Assembly: GCA_017416425.1 (NCBI GenBank)
Contig: JAFQCL010000016.1
Span: 19,061 to 83,060 of the forward strand
Reading direction: 5' to 3'
From: Clostridia bacterium
Lineage (GTDB): Bacteria > Bacillota > Clostridia > Christensenellales > CAG-138
DNA: 64,000 nt
The translations under genes and the position numbers were made by a program. The notes beneath the pieces were generated by a model. That model saw only the letters and a list, made by a program, of their open reading frames with translations. It was not told where the DNA came from and made no database searches. Shown here piece by piece: positions 42,682 through 51,790 of this stretch. The number at the start of each line of letters is the position of its first letter. Positions within the stretch are counted from its first letter, which is position 1.

Positions 42682-44133
42682 TTAAGCGGAAGCGCTTAGC
42701 TTTTCGGCATCTGTATAAGGTTTTAGCCACCCATACCTGAAATAACGTACCAGACAGAGTATGCCGCGTATCGTGAGATCGGAGAACATCGCTATCCAAG
42801 CTCCAACAAGTCCAAGCTCGAATACATTTATAAGAACATAGGCGATAATAAGGCGCACGCCCCACATGCCGATTATGCTTATGTAGAAGGACCACTTGGT
42901 ATCTCCTGCTCCTCTTAGTATTCCGGATACTACGGTGGAAGCACCAAACATAGTTTGAGCAAATGCTTCTATTCCTAGTACCCCCGCGCCTGCTGCTATT
43001 ACATCGGGATCGGGTGTCAGTATTCCAACAAGCTGTTCCGCAAATAAAAACAGCACGACACCCATCACGGTCATAAACATCATACCTCCAAATAGGCAGT
43101 ATTTGCTGTGTTTTTTTGCAAGTTCGAATTTTTTTGCGCCAAGAGACTGCGAAACAAGCGTGGTAGCGGCAACGGAAAATCCGAATGCGGGAAGATAGGT
43201 TATGGATTCGGCGGTTATAGCAAGATGATGAGCTGCGAGCATCGTGGTACCAAGCCCTGTTACCATCCTGGTCATGAATATCTGACCGCCTGAAAGCGCT
43301 ACTCTTTCGAGCGCGACAGGATACGCTATTTTGAACATATCCTTCCATACATCGCCATCTATGCGGAATCTATCTTTAAAGCTTATTTTGCAGGGATAGT
43401 CATGAGTAAAAAGCCTTGAAGTTATTATTATGGTCGCAATTGCGATGGATATTACGCTGGCAATTGCGGCACCTTTTATGCCAAGCCCCGCGCCCCACAT
43501 AGTAAATTCGGTATCGATGAGCGGAGCATCCATGAAAAACGGCTTTATGTATATGTCAATGACCCTTGTTTTGTTTATAAGCAGGAAATTTAAGGCAACA
43601 TTTAGAAGGTTGGCAAATATATTGCACCACATGGGAGTTTTTGTGTCGCCCATACAGCGGATTATATTGCCGGATATCACATTTGCTACATTAAATAAGT
43701 ACATTACAGACAATATGGACATATAGACTGTAGCGTCTTCGCGTATTGCCGGATCTGCGCCCATCCAATCCGGAAGCACCTGAGCGACACCGAAAAAGAG
43801 CAGCCCTATCACAAGTCCAAATAGAAGCATAGCTATAAAAGCCTGGCGCATCACCCTTTTGGATCGGTCAAAATCTTTAGCGCCCATGCTGTGTCCTATA
43901 AGTACGGAAAAACCAACGCCTAAAGCTGCGCATATGCCGTTTATAAGCCAGGTGGTAGATGAACAGAGCGATACGGCGGCAGAGGCATTTTTGCCAAGTG
44001 CGCCTACCATTCCCGTGTCGGCATACTGAACGCAGGAGAGCAGGAGCTGCTCAAGTATCGTAGGCCACGCAAGGTGGAGTATAATCTTTTCGGGACGTAT
44101 TTTCTCGTCCAGCAAATCATATGTACGTTTCAT
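42682..44133 (-). CDS. MATE family efflux protein, second copy
   Basis: 483 residues and about 12 membrane helices in the MATE pattern: LHLAWPTILEQLLLSCVQYADTGMVGALG in half one and YPVALERVALSGGQIFMTRMV in half two. It is distinct from the pump at 37448, with which only the family layout is shared. ATG 44133 has only a weak GAG upstream, so its translation may be low. It is transcribed away from rarA and stands alone. Confidence 0.88.
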   Translation of the reverse strand: MKRTYDLLDEKIRPEKIILHLAWPTILEQLLLSCVQYADTGMVGALGKNASAAVSLCSSTTWLINGICAALGVGFSVLIGHSMGAKDFDRSKRVMRQAFIAMLLFGLVIGLLFFGVAQVLPDWMGADPAIREDATVYMSILSVMYLFNVANVISGNIIRCMGDTKTPMWCNIFANLLNVALNFLLINKTRVIDIYIKPFFMDAPLIDTEFTMWGAGLGIKGAAIASVISIAIATIIITSRLFTHDYPCKISFKDRFRIDGDVWKDMFKIAYPVALERVALSGGQIFMTRMVTGLGTTMLAAHHLAITAESITYLPAFGFSVAATTLVSQSLGAKKFELAKKHSKYCLFGGMMFMTVMGVVLFLFAEQLVGILTPDPDVIAAGAGVLGIEAFAQTMFGASTVVSGILRGAGDTKWSFYISIIGMWGVRLIIAYVLINVFELGLVGAWIAMFSDLTIRGILCLVRYFRYGWLKPYTDAEKLSASA

Positions 44134-44179
44134 ATACTCATTATAACTCTACATTACAGGTTGTAAATAGTTAAACGGC

Positions 44180-44210
44180 TTGACAATGACATATATTTTA
44201 CTGGTATAAT
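44180..44210 (+). promoter_or_regulatory. Promoter of rarA
   Basis: TTGACA (44180-44185) and TATAAT (44205-44210) are 19 bases apart. An extended TGG in front of the -10 compensates for the long spacer. Confidence 0.6.
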
Positions 44211-44253
44211 TGGGTCTACTAAATAACATGGCGATGGAAAGTTTGGAGTGATT

Positions 44254-45573
44254 ATGAATTATTCGGAAAACATAAAAGTCAAGCGTTCGCCGCTGGCCGA
44301 TAGGATGCGTCCGCGCGATCTGGATGAATTTGTGGGGCAGAGCCATATAGTGGGCAAGGGCAAGCTTTTAAGGCGAGCCATTGAGAACGATACGGTTCAA
44401 AGCTGCATATTTTTTGGCCCTCCCGGCTGCGGAAAAACAACGCTTGCGTCAATAATTGCAAGCAGCACAGGCAGCTATTTTTGTAAGCTCAATGCTGTCA
44501 CCGCAGGTGTAAAGGATGTGCGCGAGGTCATAGCTGAGGCAGAGAAGCGCTTGATGTTCTCCGGTATAGCGACTTATCTGCTGCTTGATGAATGCCATCG
44601 CTGGAGCAAGACACAATCCGACAGTATTTTGCCTGCTATAGAGAGCGGAGTGATACGTTTTATAGGTTCGACTACCGAAAATCCTATGGTGAGCATGACG
44701 GGCGCTATAGTAAGCCGCTGCCGAGTGTTTCAGTTTTTTCCATTGGGTGAGGACGATGTTAGAAGAAGTCTTGACATGGCGCTTAGCGATAGGGAAAGAG
44801 GGCTTGGGAGCTATCCTGTGAATATCGATGAGGAGGCCATGAGGCATTTCGTGCGCGTTGCAAATGGAGATGCCAGAAGCGCTCTTAATGCGCTTGAGCT
44901 TGCTGTTATGACTACCCCACTTGAAAATGATGAGATACACATAACCAAAGAGATTGCTGCCGAATCCATACAGCATAAGGTAATCAATGTAGATGATCAG
45001 CAGTTTTATGATATGCTGTCCGCATTCTGTAAAAGCCTCAGAGGTGGAGACAGTGATGCTGCTCTGGCCTGGTTTTCAAGGCTGATATATGCGGGCATAG
45101 ATCCCCGCGTAATAGTAAGACGCATGATAGCCCATGCTTCAGAGGATGTGGGTCTTGCAAATCCATCCGCCATGCTTCAGGCTGTGGCTGCGGCTCAAGC
45201 GCTTGAAATTATAGGTATGCCCGAGGCAAGACTGCCTATAGCGCAGGCGATAATATTTATCTGCGAGTCGCCAAAGTCCAATTCGGTGGTGTGCGCAGTC
45301 GATGCTGCCATGAACGATGCTAAAAATACATCTGATGAGCCTGTACCGGCACATCTTCGTGATACAAGCTACAGAGGCGCTTCTAAGCTGGGGAATGGCA
45401 TAGATTATAAGTACCCGCATGATTATCCGGGACATGTTGTGGAGCAGGAGTATATGCCGACCTCATGTAGGGGCAGAACCTATTATCATCCGGGAGAGCT
45501 TGGAACGGAGCTTCGAATAAAACAGCGCCATGATGCGGCTTGGGAAGCTAAAAAATCCACAAAGAAGCAGTAA
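44254..45573 (+). CDS. rarA: Replication-associated recombination protein A (RarA/MgsA)
   Basis: A 439-residue AAA+ ATPase that acts at stalled replication forks. It has Walker A FGPPGCGKTT near 49, Walker B LLLDECHRWSK near 108 (usually DEIHRFNK, so two positions differ), sensor stretch GSTTENP, and the C-terminal tetramer part with SEDVGLANPSAM and the YPHDYPGHVVEQEYMP signature. ATG 44254 is preferred to GTG 44248, which overlaps the SD TTTGGAG. Confidence 0.93.
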   Translation: MNYSENIKVKRSPLADRMRPRDLDEFVGQSHIVGKGKLLRRAIENDTVQSCIFFGPPGCGKTTLASIIASSTGSYFCKLNAVTAGVKDVREVIAEAEKRLMFSGIATYLLLDECHRWSKTQSDSILPAIESGVIRFIGSTTENPMVSMTGAIVSRCRVFQFFPLGEDDVRRSLDMALSDRERGLGSYPVNIDEEAMRHFVRVANGDARSALNALELAVMTTPLENDEIHITKEIAAESIQHKVINVDDQQFYDMLSAFCKSLRGGDSDAALAWFSRLIYAGIDPRVIVRRMIAHASEDVGLANPSAMLQAVAAAQALEIIGMPEARLPIAQAIIFICESPKSNSVVCAVDAAMNDAKNTSDEPVPAHLRDTSYRGASKLGNGIDYKYPHDYPGHVVEQEYMPTSCRGRTYYHPGELGTELRIKQRHDAAWEAKKSTKKQ

Positions 45574-45632
45574 AATAGTGATATATTTGAAAAAGAATGG
45601 TTTACAAAACGCTTAAGAGCTGATAAAATATG

Positions 45633-45657
45633 AAAAGGCGTACCTTGCGCCGCTTTT
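45633..45657 (+). terminator. Terminator after rarA
   Basis: AAAAGGCG (45633-45640) pairs with CGCCGCTTTT (45648-45657), with a two-base bulge, before the elongation-factor gene. Confidence 0.5.
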
Positions 45658-45702
45658 GTATGATAAAAGCAAAACAACCTAAATAGGGAGGAAATAAATT
45701 AA

Positions 45703-47772
45703 ATGAAGGCTTACACTGCAGATAGCATCCGCAATATCGGTATTTTTGGCCACGCGGGCGAAGGCAAGACCACACTTATGGAAGCGTTTCTCTATAATGC
45801 CGGCGTTATAGAGCGTATGGGAAAGGTTGAGGACGGCAACACCGTTTCCGACTATGATGATGAGGAAAAACGGCGCGGTGTTTCGATCAGCACTTCCGTT
45901 GCTCCGCTTGAGTGGAAGAATACAAAGATCAACTTGGTAGATGCACCCGGTGGCTTTGATTTTTATGGTGATGTTTCTGCTGCCATGGCGCTTTGCGACT
46001 CAGCGCTTATCATTGTAGGTTCCGTATCCGGCGTTACAGTTGGTGCGGAGAAGGCGATGAGCATGTGTAAAAAGGCAAATAAGCCTAGGATGTTTGTTGT
46101 AAACGGCATGGATCGCGAGAACGCAAACTTTGATAAGGTCGCAGGCCAGCTTCAGGATACATTTGGAACCTCTGTAGTTCCGATTCAGCTTCCCATTATG
46201 CAGGGACATACCTTCGCAGGCTATGTAAATATCACAAATATGAAGGCCTATATGTTTGATGCCAAGGGTGAAAAGGAAGTAGCAATACCTGCTGATCTCG
46301 AAGATAGGGCGATGGAGCTTCGCGAGATGCTTACAGAAGCTGCTGCTGAAACTGAAGAGTCTCTCATGGAGAAGTTCTTTGAGGAAGGTGAGCTTAGCCA
46401 GGATGAGATAATGACTGGTCTTTGCACCGGCGTTCTTTCAGGTGATATCACCCCTGTATGCTGCTGCGCCGCAATGCCGAATATCGGCGTAAAGACGCTT
46501 GCTGATAATCTTGTACACTATATGCCCACTGCTGCAAGTGTTGTCGTTCGTCGTGCTGTAAACGCTAAGACCGGCGATGTGGTCGAGCTTGATAAGGGCA
46601 AGGTAGCGGTTCAGGTGATGAAGACCGTTGCTGATGCTTTCGTTGGAAAAATTTCAATTATCCGTGTATTTTCCGGCACCCTTACCGCGAACACTTCGCT
46701 CTACAACAGCCGTGAAGAAAAGCCCGATAAGGTGGGCGCTATATCCACCATGTGCGGCAAGACCCTCACTAATGTTGACAAGCTTGAGGCGGGAGATATC
46801 GGCGCTATTGCAAAGCTTCAGATCACCAATACCGGCGATACCTTAAGCGATCCTTCCTATCCCGTTATATTTGATGCCATAGATTTTCCGAAGCCCTGCA
46901 TTTCGCTTGCCATAAGCGCTAAGAAGCAGGGTGAGGAGGATAAGGTATTCTCCAACCTCAGAAGACTTATGGAAGAAGATCCCACCATCGTTCTTGATAA
47001 GAACATCGAGACCGGTGATATGCTCATACAGGGTATCGGTGAGGCTCATATCGAAGTAACATGCGCAAAGCTTAAGAATAAGTTTAAGGTAGAGGCTCAG
47101 CTTTCAGAGCCAAGAGTAGCATACCGCGAGACCATCAGATCCACCGCTTCCGCTGAAGGTAAGCATAAGAAGCAGACCGGCGGTGCAGGTCAGTTTGGTG
47201 TTGTACAGGTCAAGTTTGAGCCCAACCTTGAATCCGATTACGAATTTGTAGACGCGGTCGTAGGCGGCGTTGTACCGAAGAACTTCATCCCCGTTGTAGA
47301 TAAGGGACTTCAGGATGCTATGAAGAAAGGCGTTCTTGCCGGTTATCCCATGGTAGGTATCAAGGCTACCCTTTACGATGGCAAATATCATCCCGTTGAT
47401 TCCAAGGAAGTTGCGTTTAAGAGCGCTGCAAGGCTTGCATATAAGGCGGGCTGTGTGAAAGCTTCCCCTGTGCTCATCGAGCCCGTATTCAGGTATGCGA
47501 TACTGGTACCCCAGGACTATGTTGGCGATATCATGAGCGACATGAGCCGCCGCAGGGGTCGTGTTATCGGTACAAACCCTGTTGATGAAGGAACAGAGGT
47601 CATCGCGGAGGCTCCTGCTTCCGAAATGGTCAAATATGCGACCGATCTTCGCTCCATGACGCAGGGTCGTGGTACATTTACCATGGAATTCGTGCGTTAT
47701 GAGGATGTACCTGCCAATATCGCTCAGAAGATCATTGAGCAGGCCAAGAAGGATGACGAGGACGACGAATAA
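45703..47772 (+). CDS. EF-G-like translational GTPase with altered G motifs
   Basis: 689 residues with the five-domain layout of EF-G, but the GTPase motifs differ from canonical fusA in this same window. G1 reads GHAGEGKT (16-23) instead of AHIDAGKT. G3 reads DAPGG (80-84), so the His that activates water in DTPGH is Gly. G4 reads NGMD (134-137) instead of NKMD. Domain IV and V features (GQFGVVQVKFEP, RRGRVIGT) remain. Such paralogues occur in many Firmicutes and may act in a slow or regulated step of translation or recycling. Function unproven. ATG 45703 follows GGGAGG. Confidence 0.88.
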   Translation: MKAYTADSIRNIGIFGHAGEGKTTLMEAFLYNAGVIERMGKVEDGNTVSDYDDEEKRRGVSISTSVAPLEWKNTKINLVDAPGGFDFYGDVSAAMALCDSALIIVGSVSGVTVGAEKAMSMCKKANKPRMFVVNGMDRENANFDKVAGQLQDTFGTSVVPIQLPIMQGHTFAGYVNITNMKAYMFDAKGEKEVAIPADLEDRAMELREMLTEAAAETEESLMEKFFEEGELSQDEIMTGLCTGVLSGDITPVCCCAAMPNIGVKTLADNLVHYMPTAASVVVRRAVNAKTGDVVELDKGKVAVQVMKTVADAFVGKISIIRVFSGTLTANTSLYNSREEKPDKVGAISTMCGKTLTNVDKLEAGDIGAIAKLQITNTGDTLSDPSYPVIFDAIDFPKPCISLAISAKKQGEEDKVFSNLRRLMEEDPTIVLDKNIETGDMLIQGIGEAHIEVTCAKLKNKFKVEAQLSEPRVAYRETIRSTASAEGKHKKQTGGAGQFGVVQVKFEPNLESDYEFVDAVVGGVVPKNFIPVVDKGLQDAMKKGVLAGYPMVGIKATLYDGKYHPVDSKEVAFKSAARLAYKAGCVKASPVLIEPVFRYAILVPQDYVGDIMSDMSRRRGRVIGTNPVDEGTEVIAEAPASEMVKYATDLRSMTQGRGTFTMEFVRYEDVPANIAQKIIEQAKKDDEDDE

Positions 47773-47839
47773 GAATGGCTTTATCTGTTATGCATGCAAA
47801 ATTTGTATAACGGCAGCATAATTGAAAATGTAATAATAG

Positions 47840-47870
47840 GGTGTGACGCTGCTTTTGCGTCACACCTTTT
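47840..47870 (+). terminator. Terminator of the EF-G-like gene
   Basis: A perfect 10-bp stem GGTGTGACGC (47840-47849) / GCGTCACACC (47857-47866), then TTTT. Confidence 0.88.
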
Positions 47871-47927
47871 GTATTTACATTTTACAGAAAAGTTTCAATT
47901 TATATAGTCAAAAACCCGCCAAAACTC

Positions 47928-47955
47928 TTGATTATTGAAGAAAAGCGTTTATAAT
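47928..47955 (+). promoter_or_regulatory. Promoter of tldD-tldE
   Basis: TTGATT (47928-47933), 16 bases, TATAAT (47950-47955), about 40 bases ahead of the TTG start. Confidence 0.6.
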
Positions 47956-47993
47956 TAGTATGTAATATAAAACAATACAGGGAGGTAAGTGCT

Positions 47994-49379
47994 TTGACAG
48001 ATAAGAATATAGCAAACAAAGTTCTGGAGGCTGCTTTGGAGACGGGCGGCGATTTTTCTGAACTTTTTATGGAGGATACGGAGAACAACAATATCCGTAT
48101 GATCGATGGAAAGGTTGAAACCGCATCATATTCCAGAATGAAAGGCGCGGGTATTCGTGTGCTTAAGGGAACGAGGTGCTCCTATGCCTATACGGCTGAC
48201 ACCAGCGAAGCGGCACTTATTGAAACAGCGAGGGCAGCGGCGGCAGCCATAAACGATGTTCCGGAGAATAAGACGACCAGCTTTTGTGTAAAAGATTACA
48301 AAGCAGCTCCCAAAACGCCCTTCTCAACGATAGATAACGCTACAAGGATCGAGCTTTTAAAGCGTGGAACGAGCGCTGCCAAATCGTATTCAAATGAAAT
48401 AACGCAGGTAAGCGCGATATATATCGATGTAGATCAGCGAATAATGGTCTGCAACTCAAATGGTGTTTGGGCAGAGGATAGAAGACCCAGAACTCGGGTG
48501 ATGTTTAACGCGGTAGCTTCCATGGGCGACGAAGCTCAGACCGGTAGTGAGAATCCCGGCCTCGGAATGGGCTTTGAGGCATATAAAATAATCGATGTTG
48601 AAGCATATGCGAGACAGGCCGCGAAAACTGCCGTTACAATGCTTCATGCTCAGCAGTGCCCGGCAGGAATAATGCCCGTTGTGATCGATGGAGGCTTTGG
48701 AGGCGTTATACTGCATGAGGCATGCGTGCATTCTCTGGAAGCAACCAGCGTAGCAAGGGGAAATTCTGAGTTTTGTGGAAAATTGGGACAGAAGATTGCT
48801 TCTGATATAGTAACAGCGGTTGACGATGGTACGCTTCCGGGCGAGTGGGGCACCATAAATGTTGACGATGAAGGTACACCCTCGCAGAGAAATGTTCTTG
48901 TGGAGAATGGAATACTTAAAAGCTATTTGTTTGATATTTTAGGCGCGAGAAGAATGAGCCATCCTTTAACCGGATCAAGCCGCAGGCAGAGCTACTCCTT
49001 TGCACCGACTTCTCGCATGACCAACACGTTCTTCGCACCCGGAATCCATGACGATGAAGAGATGATCTCGAGCATGGGCGATGGTCTCTTTGCCGCAAGA
49101 ATGGGCGGCGGTTCCGTAAATCCCCTTACGGGCGAATTTAACTTTGCTGTGCTTGAGGGCTATTGGGTAAAGAATGGCCAAATCTATTGCCCGGTAAGAG
49201 GTGCAACTCTTATCGGCAAGGGCGCTGATGTTCTTATGAAGATAGACCGTATTGGAAAGAATATGTGGATGGGTCAGGGAATGTGCGGCTCGGCATCGGG
49301 AAGCATTCCTACGAATGTTGGTCAGCCGCGTATTCGTGTAAGTGAAATAACCGTTGGCGGTAATGGAGGTGCGCTGTAA
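47994..49379 (+). CDS. tldD: TldD family metalloprotease subunit
   Basis: 461 residues. The metal site HExxxH is HEACVH (241-246), followed by SLEA. The closing MCGSASGSIPTNVGQPRIRVSEITVGG region is standard. With TldE (PmbA) it forms a heterodimeric protease that digests unfolded peptides; known examples mature microcin B17 and help degrade antitoxin CcdA. The start is TTG 47994 behind GGAGG with 8 bases spacing. The TAA overlaps the tldE ATG by one base, as expected for a stoichiometric pair. No peptide precursor gene was seen nearby. Confidence 0.93.
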   Translation: MTDKNIANKVLEAALETGGDFSELFMEDTENNNIRMIDGKVETASYSRMKGAGIRVLKGTRCSYAYTADTSEAALIETARAAAAAINDVPENKTTSFCVKDYKAAPKTPFSTIDNATRIELLKRGTSAAKSYSNEITQVSAIYIDVDQRIMVCNSNGVWAEDRRPRTRVMFNAVASMGDEAQTGSENPGLGMGFEAYKIIDVEAYARQAAKTAVTMLHAQQCPAGIMPVVIDGGFGGVILHEACVHSLEATSVARGNSEFCGKLGQKIASDIVTAVDDGTLPGEWGTINVDDEGTPSQRNVLVENGILKSYLFDILGARRMSHPLTGSSRRQSYSFAPTSRMTNTFFAPGIHDDEEMISSMGDGLFAARMGGGSVNPLTGEFNFAVLEGYWVKNGQIYCPVRGATLIGKGADVLMKIDRIGKNMWMGQGMCGSASGSIPTNVGQPRIRVSEITVGGNGGAL

Positions 49380-50707
49380 TGAATATTGCCGAATTTAAAG
49401 ATAGGGCTTTTAGCGAGGCCATTAAAAAGGGATGTGCTGCGGCAGAGATATACTTTTCCGAGGGTGACAGCTTTAATGTTGATGTACTTGAGGGTGATCT
49501 GAATGAGTACCAGGTTTCAAAGCAGTTTGGCGTTAACCTTCGCGTAAAGCTGAATGGTAAGGACGGCTATGCATATACCGAAACCCTGGACAACCCCGAA
49601 GCTTTGGTCTTAAAGGCCATGGATAACGCAATAGTCATTGAAACGGTAGATGAGCACCCAATGCAAGGCGAGAGCGAATACGTAGAGGTAAAGAGGGAGA
49701 AAAGCCCCTTGGACTCTATGAGCGAGAAGGAGAAGATCGACTTTTGCTTAGAGGTCGAGCGCAGGATAAAGGCTACCGATAGCCGTGTCGCAAGGGTCGA
49801 TGGCTGTGCCGTTATGAGCGAGACCGGCCGTACATGCATCTACAATACTCTCGGACTTAGCGCTGAAGAAACCTATAATGTAGCTCTTTCTTATGTTGTA
49901 CCCATCATGGTGCAGGATGGCGAGCATAAGATGGGAATGGCCTTTAGGTCGGGTAAGAAGGCTCTTGATATGGATGAAATGATTGCCGAAGCTATAGAGG
50001 AGACCGCCATACAGTTCAATGCGTCCTCTGTACCGGTTGGCAAGTATGATATCATATTGCGCAATACTACTGCTGCAAGCCTTCTCAGCGCATTCTCTTC
50101 CATGTTCTCTGCTGAGCAGGCTCAGAAAGGATTGTCGCTGCTTGCGAATAAAGAGGGTACGGTCATAGCGAATGAATTGATCACTATAGTAGATAATCCG
50201 TTTCACGAGGAAGCTCCGCGAGCCTTTGATGGTGAAGGTGTACCCAGTGTTATAACGACTGTGGTTGAAAATGGCGAGCTTAAGACACTTCTTCATAATT
50301 TAAAGACCGCTAAGAAAGCCGGCGTGCAGTCTACTTCAAATGCAGGAAGAAGCCTTACATCACCGATAGGCGTAAGCCCCAGCGTATTTTATATCGAGCC
50401 AAGGGAAATAGACTATTCTGATCTTTTAAAGAAACTCAATAACGGTCTTGTGATCACATCGCTTGCAGGTCTCCATTCGGGTGTAAATCCCATCAGCGGC
50501 GAATTTTCACTGCTCGCAAGTGGGCTTCTTATCGAAAACGGTGAAGTCGTTCGCAGCGTAGATCAGATCACTCTGTCAGGCTCCTTCATAGAGCTGCTTA
50601 GCAATGTAAATGCTATTGGAAGCGATCTTAAGTTCGATCTGTCGTTTGGCTCCATATTCGGATCACCGAGCCTCTTGATTGGCAGCATGCAGATATCTGG
50701 AAAATAA
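49379..50707 (+). CDS. pmbA: TldE/PmbA family protease partner
   Basis: 442 residues, homologous to TldD but without HExxxH, as expected for the non-metal partner. Features are NEYQVSKQFGVNLRVKLNGKDGYAYTE split near 40-65, the SVPVGKYDIILRN stretch, and the end GSFIELLSNVNAIGSDL with the SPSLLIGSMQISGK-like tail. It is translationally coupled to tldD and followed by a strong terminator. Confidence 0.92.
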   Translation: MNIAEFKDRAFSEAIKKGCAAAEIYFSEGDSFNVDVLEGDLNEYQVSKQFGVNLRVKLNGKDGYAYTETLDNPEALVLKAMDNAIVIETVDEHPMQGESEYVEVKREKSPLDSMSEKEKIDFCLEVERRIKATDSRVARVDGCAVMSETGRTCIYNTLGLSAEETYNVALSYVVPIMVQDGEHKMGMAFRSGKKALDMDEMIAEAIEETAIQFNASSVPVGKYDIILRNTTAASLLSAFSSMFSAEQAQKGLSLLANKEGTVIANELITIVDNPFHEEAPRAFDGEGVPSVITTVVENGELKTLLHNLKTAKKAGVQSTSNAGRSLTSPIGVSPSVFYIEPREIDYSDLLKKLNNGLVITSLAGLHSGVNPISGEFSLLASGLLIENGEVVRSVDQITLSGSFIELLSNVNAIGSDLKFDLSFGSIFGSPSLLIGSMQISGK

Positions 50708-50724
50708 ATAATTATTATCATCTT

Positions 50725-50759
50725 GCCTCGGGTGGCGTATGCTTCCCGGGGCTTTTTTT
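50725..50759 (+). terminator. Terminator after tldD-pmbA
   Basis: GCCTCGGG (50725-50732) pairs with CCCGGGGC (50745-50752), followed by seven T. Confidence 0.88.
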
Positions 50760-50836
50760 CTTGAGCGTTTTAGCGAGCAAAAGAAAATGATATATGGCGG
50801 CTGTGCGGTAAGAAAAAATATTTTCGTTTAATGCGC

Positions 50837-50868
50837 TTGACAAACTGCAAAAATGAGTATAATATAAT
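50837..50868 (+). promoter_or_regulatory. Promoter of carD with two overlapping -10 boxes
   Basis: TTGACA (50837-50842) is followed by TATAAT at 50858-50863 (15-base spacer) and by another TATAAT at 50863-50868 (20-base spacer). Neither has the optimal 17, which may leave room for a regulator that adjusts the spacing. Just behind it, GGGGAGG precedes a five-codon TTG-AAG-AAG-AGT-TAA mini-ORF (50889-50903). Confidence 0.5.
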
Positions 50869-50936
50869 AAGCAGGGGAGGTATTAACTTGAAGAAGAGTT
50901 AATATGCCCTTAAATGTGTGGAAAGGAGTGCTTAAA

Positions 50937-51401
50937 GTGTTTAATATTGGTGATCTCGTATGCTATCCCATGCATGGCATCGGAAGGATTCAATCGATAA
51001 CCGAAAATGTCTGCGATGATAAGACCGTTAGCTATTATGTAATAGAATTTCTTGCAAGTAATATGACTGCTATGGTTCCTGTGAGTAAGGCATCGGAGAT
51101 TGGTTTGCGTCATCTTATAAAACCTGAAGAATATGAAGGCGTTATAGAATTTATGGGGTCGGATTTTGTGCGCGATGAAAATGATAATTGGAATCAACGC
51201 TATCGCGAGAATATGGAACGACTGAAAAGGGGCAGTATATTGGAGATAGCAGATGTTGTAAAGTGCCTTGAAAGGCGCGACAGCGAACGAGGTCTTTCAT
51301 CGGTCGAAAGAAAAATGCTTCTTACCGCAAAAAAAGTTTTGGTAATGGAGCTTGCGATAGTGAGCGGCAAAACTGAAGATGAAATTGAGTTGATCGTATA
51401 A
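50937..51401 (+). CDS. CarD/CdnL-family RNA polymerase-binding regulator
   Basis: 154 residues. The N-terminal CarD/TRCF RNAP-interaction domain begins FNIGDLVCYPMHGIGRIQ, followed by a helical C-terminal part (RRDSERGLSSVERKMLLTAKKVL) that in CarD contacts promoter DNA. CarD proteins bind the RNAP beta subunit and steady the open complex at rRNA and other promoters. The gene stands directly before rpoB, which fits a joint role. GTG 50937 is the best start, 9 bases behind GGAAAGGAG; an ATG at 50904 would add 11 residues without a good SD. It has its own terminator, so it is not in the rpoB transcript. Confidence 0.88.
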   Translation: MFNIGDLVCYPMHGIGRIQSITENVCDDKTVSYYVIEFLASNMTAMVPVSKASEIGLRHLIKPEEYEGVIEFMGSDFVRDENDNWNQRYRENMERLKRGSILEIADVVKCLERRDSERGLSSVERKMLLTAKKVLVMELAIVSGKTEDEIELIV

Positions 51402-51460
51402 TTATTTTTAGAAAGAAACTTTTATTATAAGTAAACTGCTTAAAATAGCTTTGATATTCT

Positions 51461-51490
51461 AACCTGCTTTTATATAAAGCAGGTTGTTTT
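51461..51490 (+). terminator. Terminator after carD
   Basis: A perfect 10-bp stem AACCTGCTTT (51461-51470) / AAAGCAGGTT (51476-51485), then GTTTT. Confidence 0.85.
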
Positions 51491-51563
51491 ATGATAAAAA
51501 GCGGAATATGAAATAAATAAGAGGAAAAATATTCGTAAAAAAGCAAATATATTAAAAAAACAG

Positions 51564-51592
51564 TTGACGATATTGAAATTGATTGATATAAT
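51564..51592 (+). promoter_or_regulatory. Promoter of rpoB-rpoC
   Basis: TTGACG (51564-51569), 17 bases, TATAAT (51587-51592). It gives an untranslated leader of about 190 bases before the rpoB start. Confidence 0.75.
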
Positions 51593-51628
51593 ACTAAACT
51601 GCATTAGCATTGGTATACTGTTCGTTGT

Positions 51629-51660
51629 ATTCAGTTTAATAATCTATTATTAAACTGAAT
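51629..51660 (+). repeat. Perfect 15-bp palindrome in the rpoB leader
   Basis: ATTCAGTTTAATAAT (51629-51643) and ATTATTAAACTGAAT (51646-51660) are exact complements with a CT centre. It lies about 30 bases behind the expected transcription start. No T-tract follows, so it is not a plain terminator. A third copy of its core (TAAACTG) overlaps the start site at 51595-51601, which suggests a repressor operator or a 5' mRNA stem. Confidence 0.75.
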
Positions 51661-51790
51661 AGCTTATGCTGTAATTGGTAATAATTGGTGATGAGGTGTA
51701 TTATCAATAAGCATTTTATGTATACAAACGAGGCAGAATGAGTAAATGTGCTCAATGCTGCAGAATAATCCAGATGAAGGAGTGAATGCG

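Noticed and set aside
42662..43348. 228-residue minus-strand frame inside the second MATE gene
   Set aside because: Same strand but another frame than the clear MATE protein; Arg/Ser/Cys-rich, typical of a frame-shift shadow.
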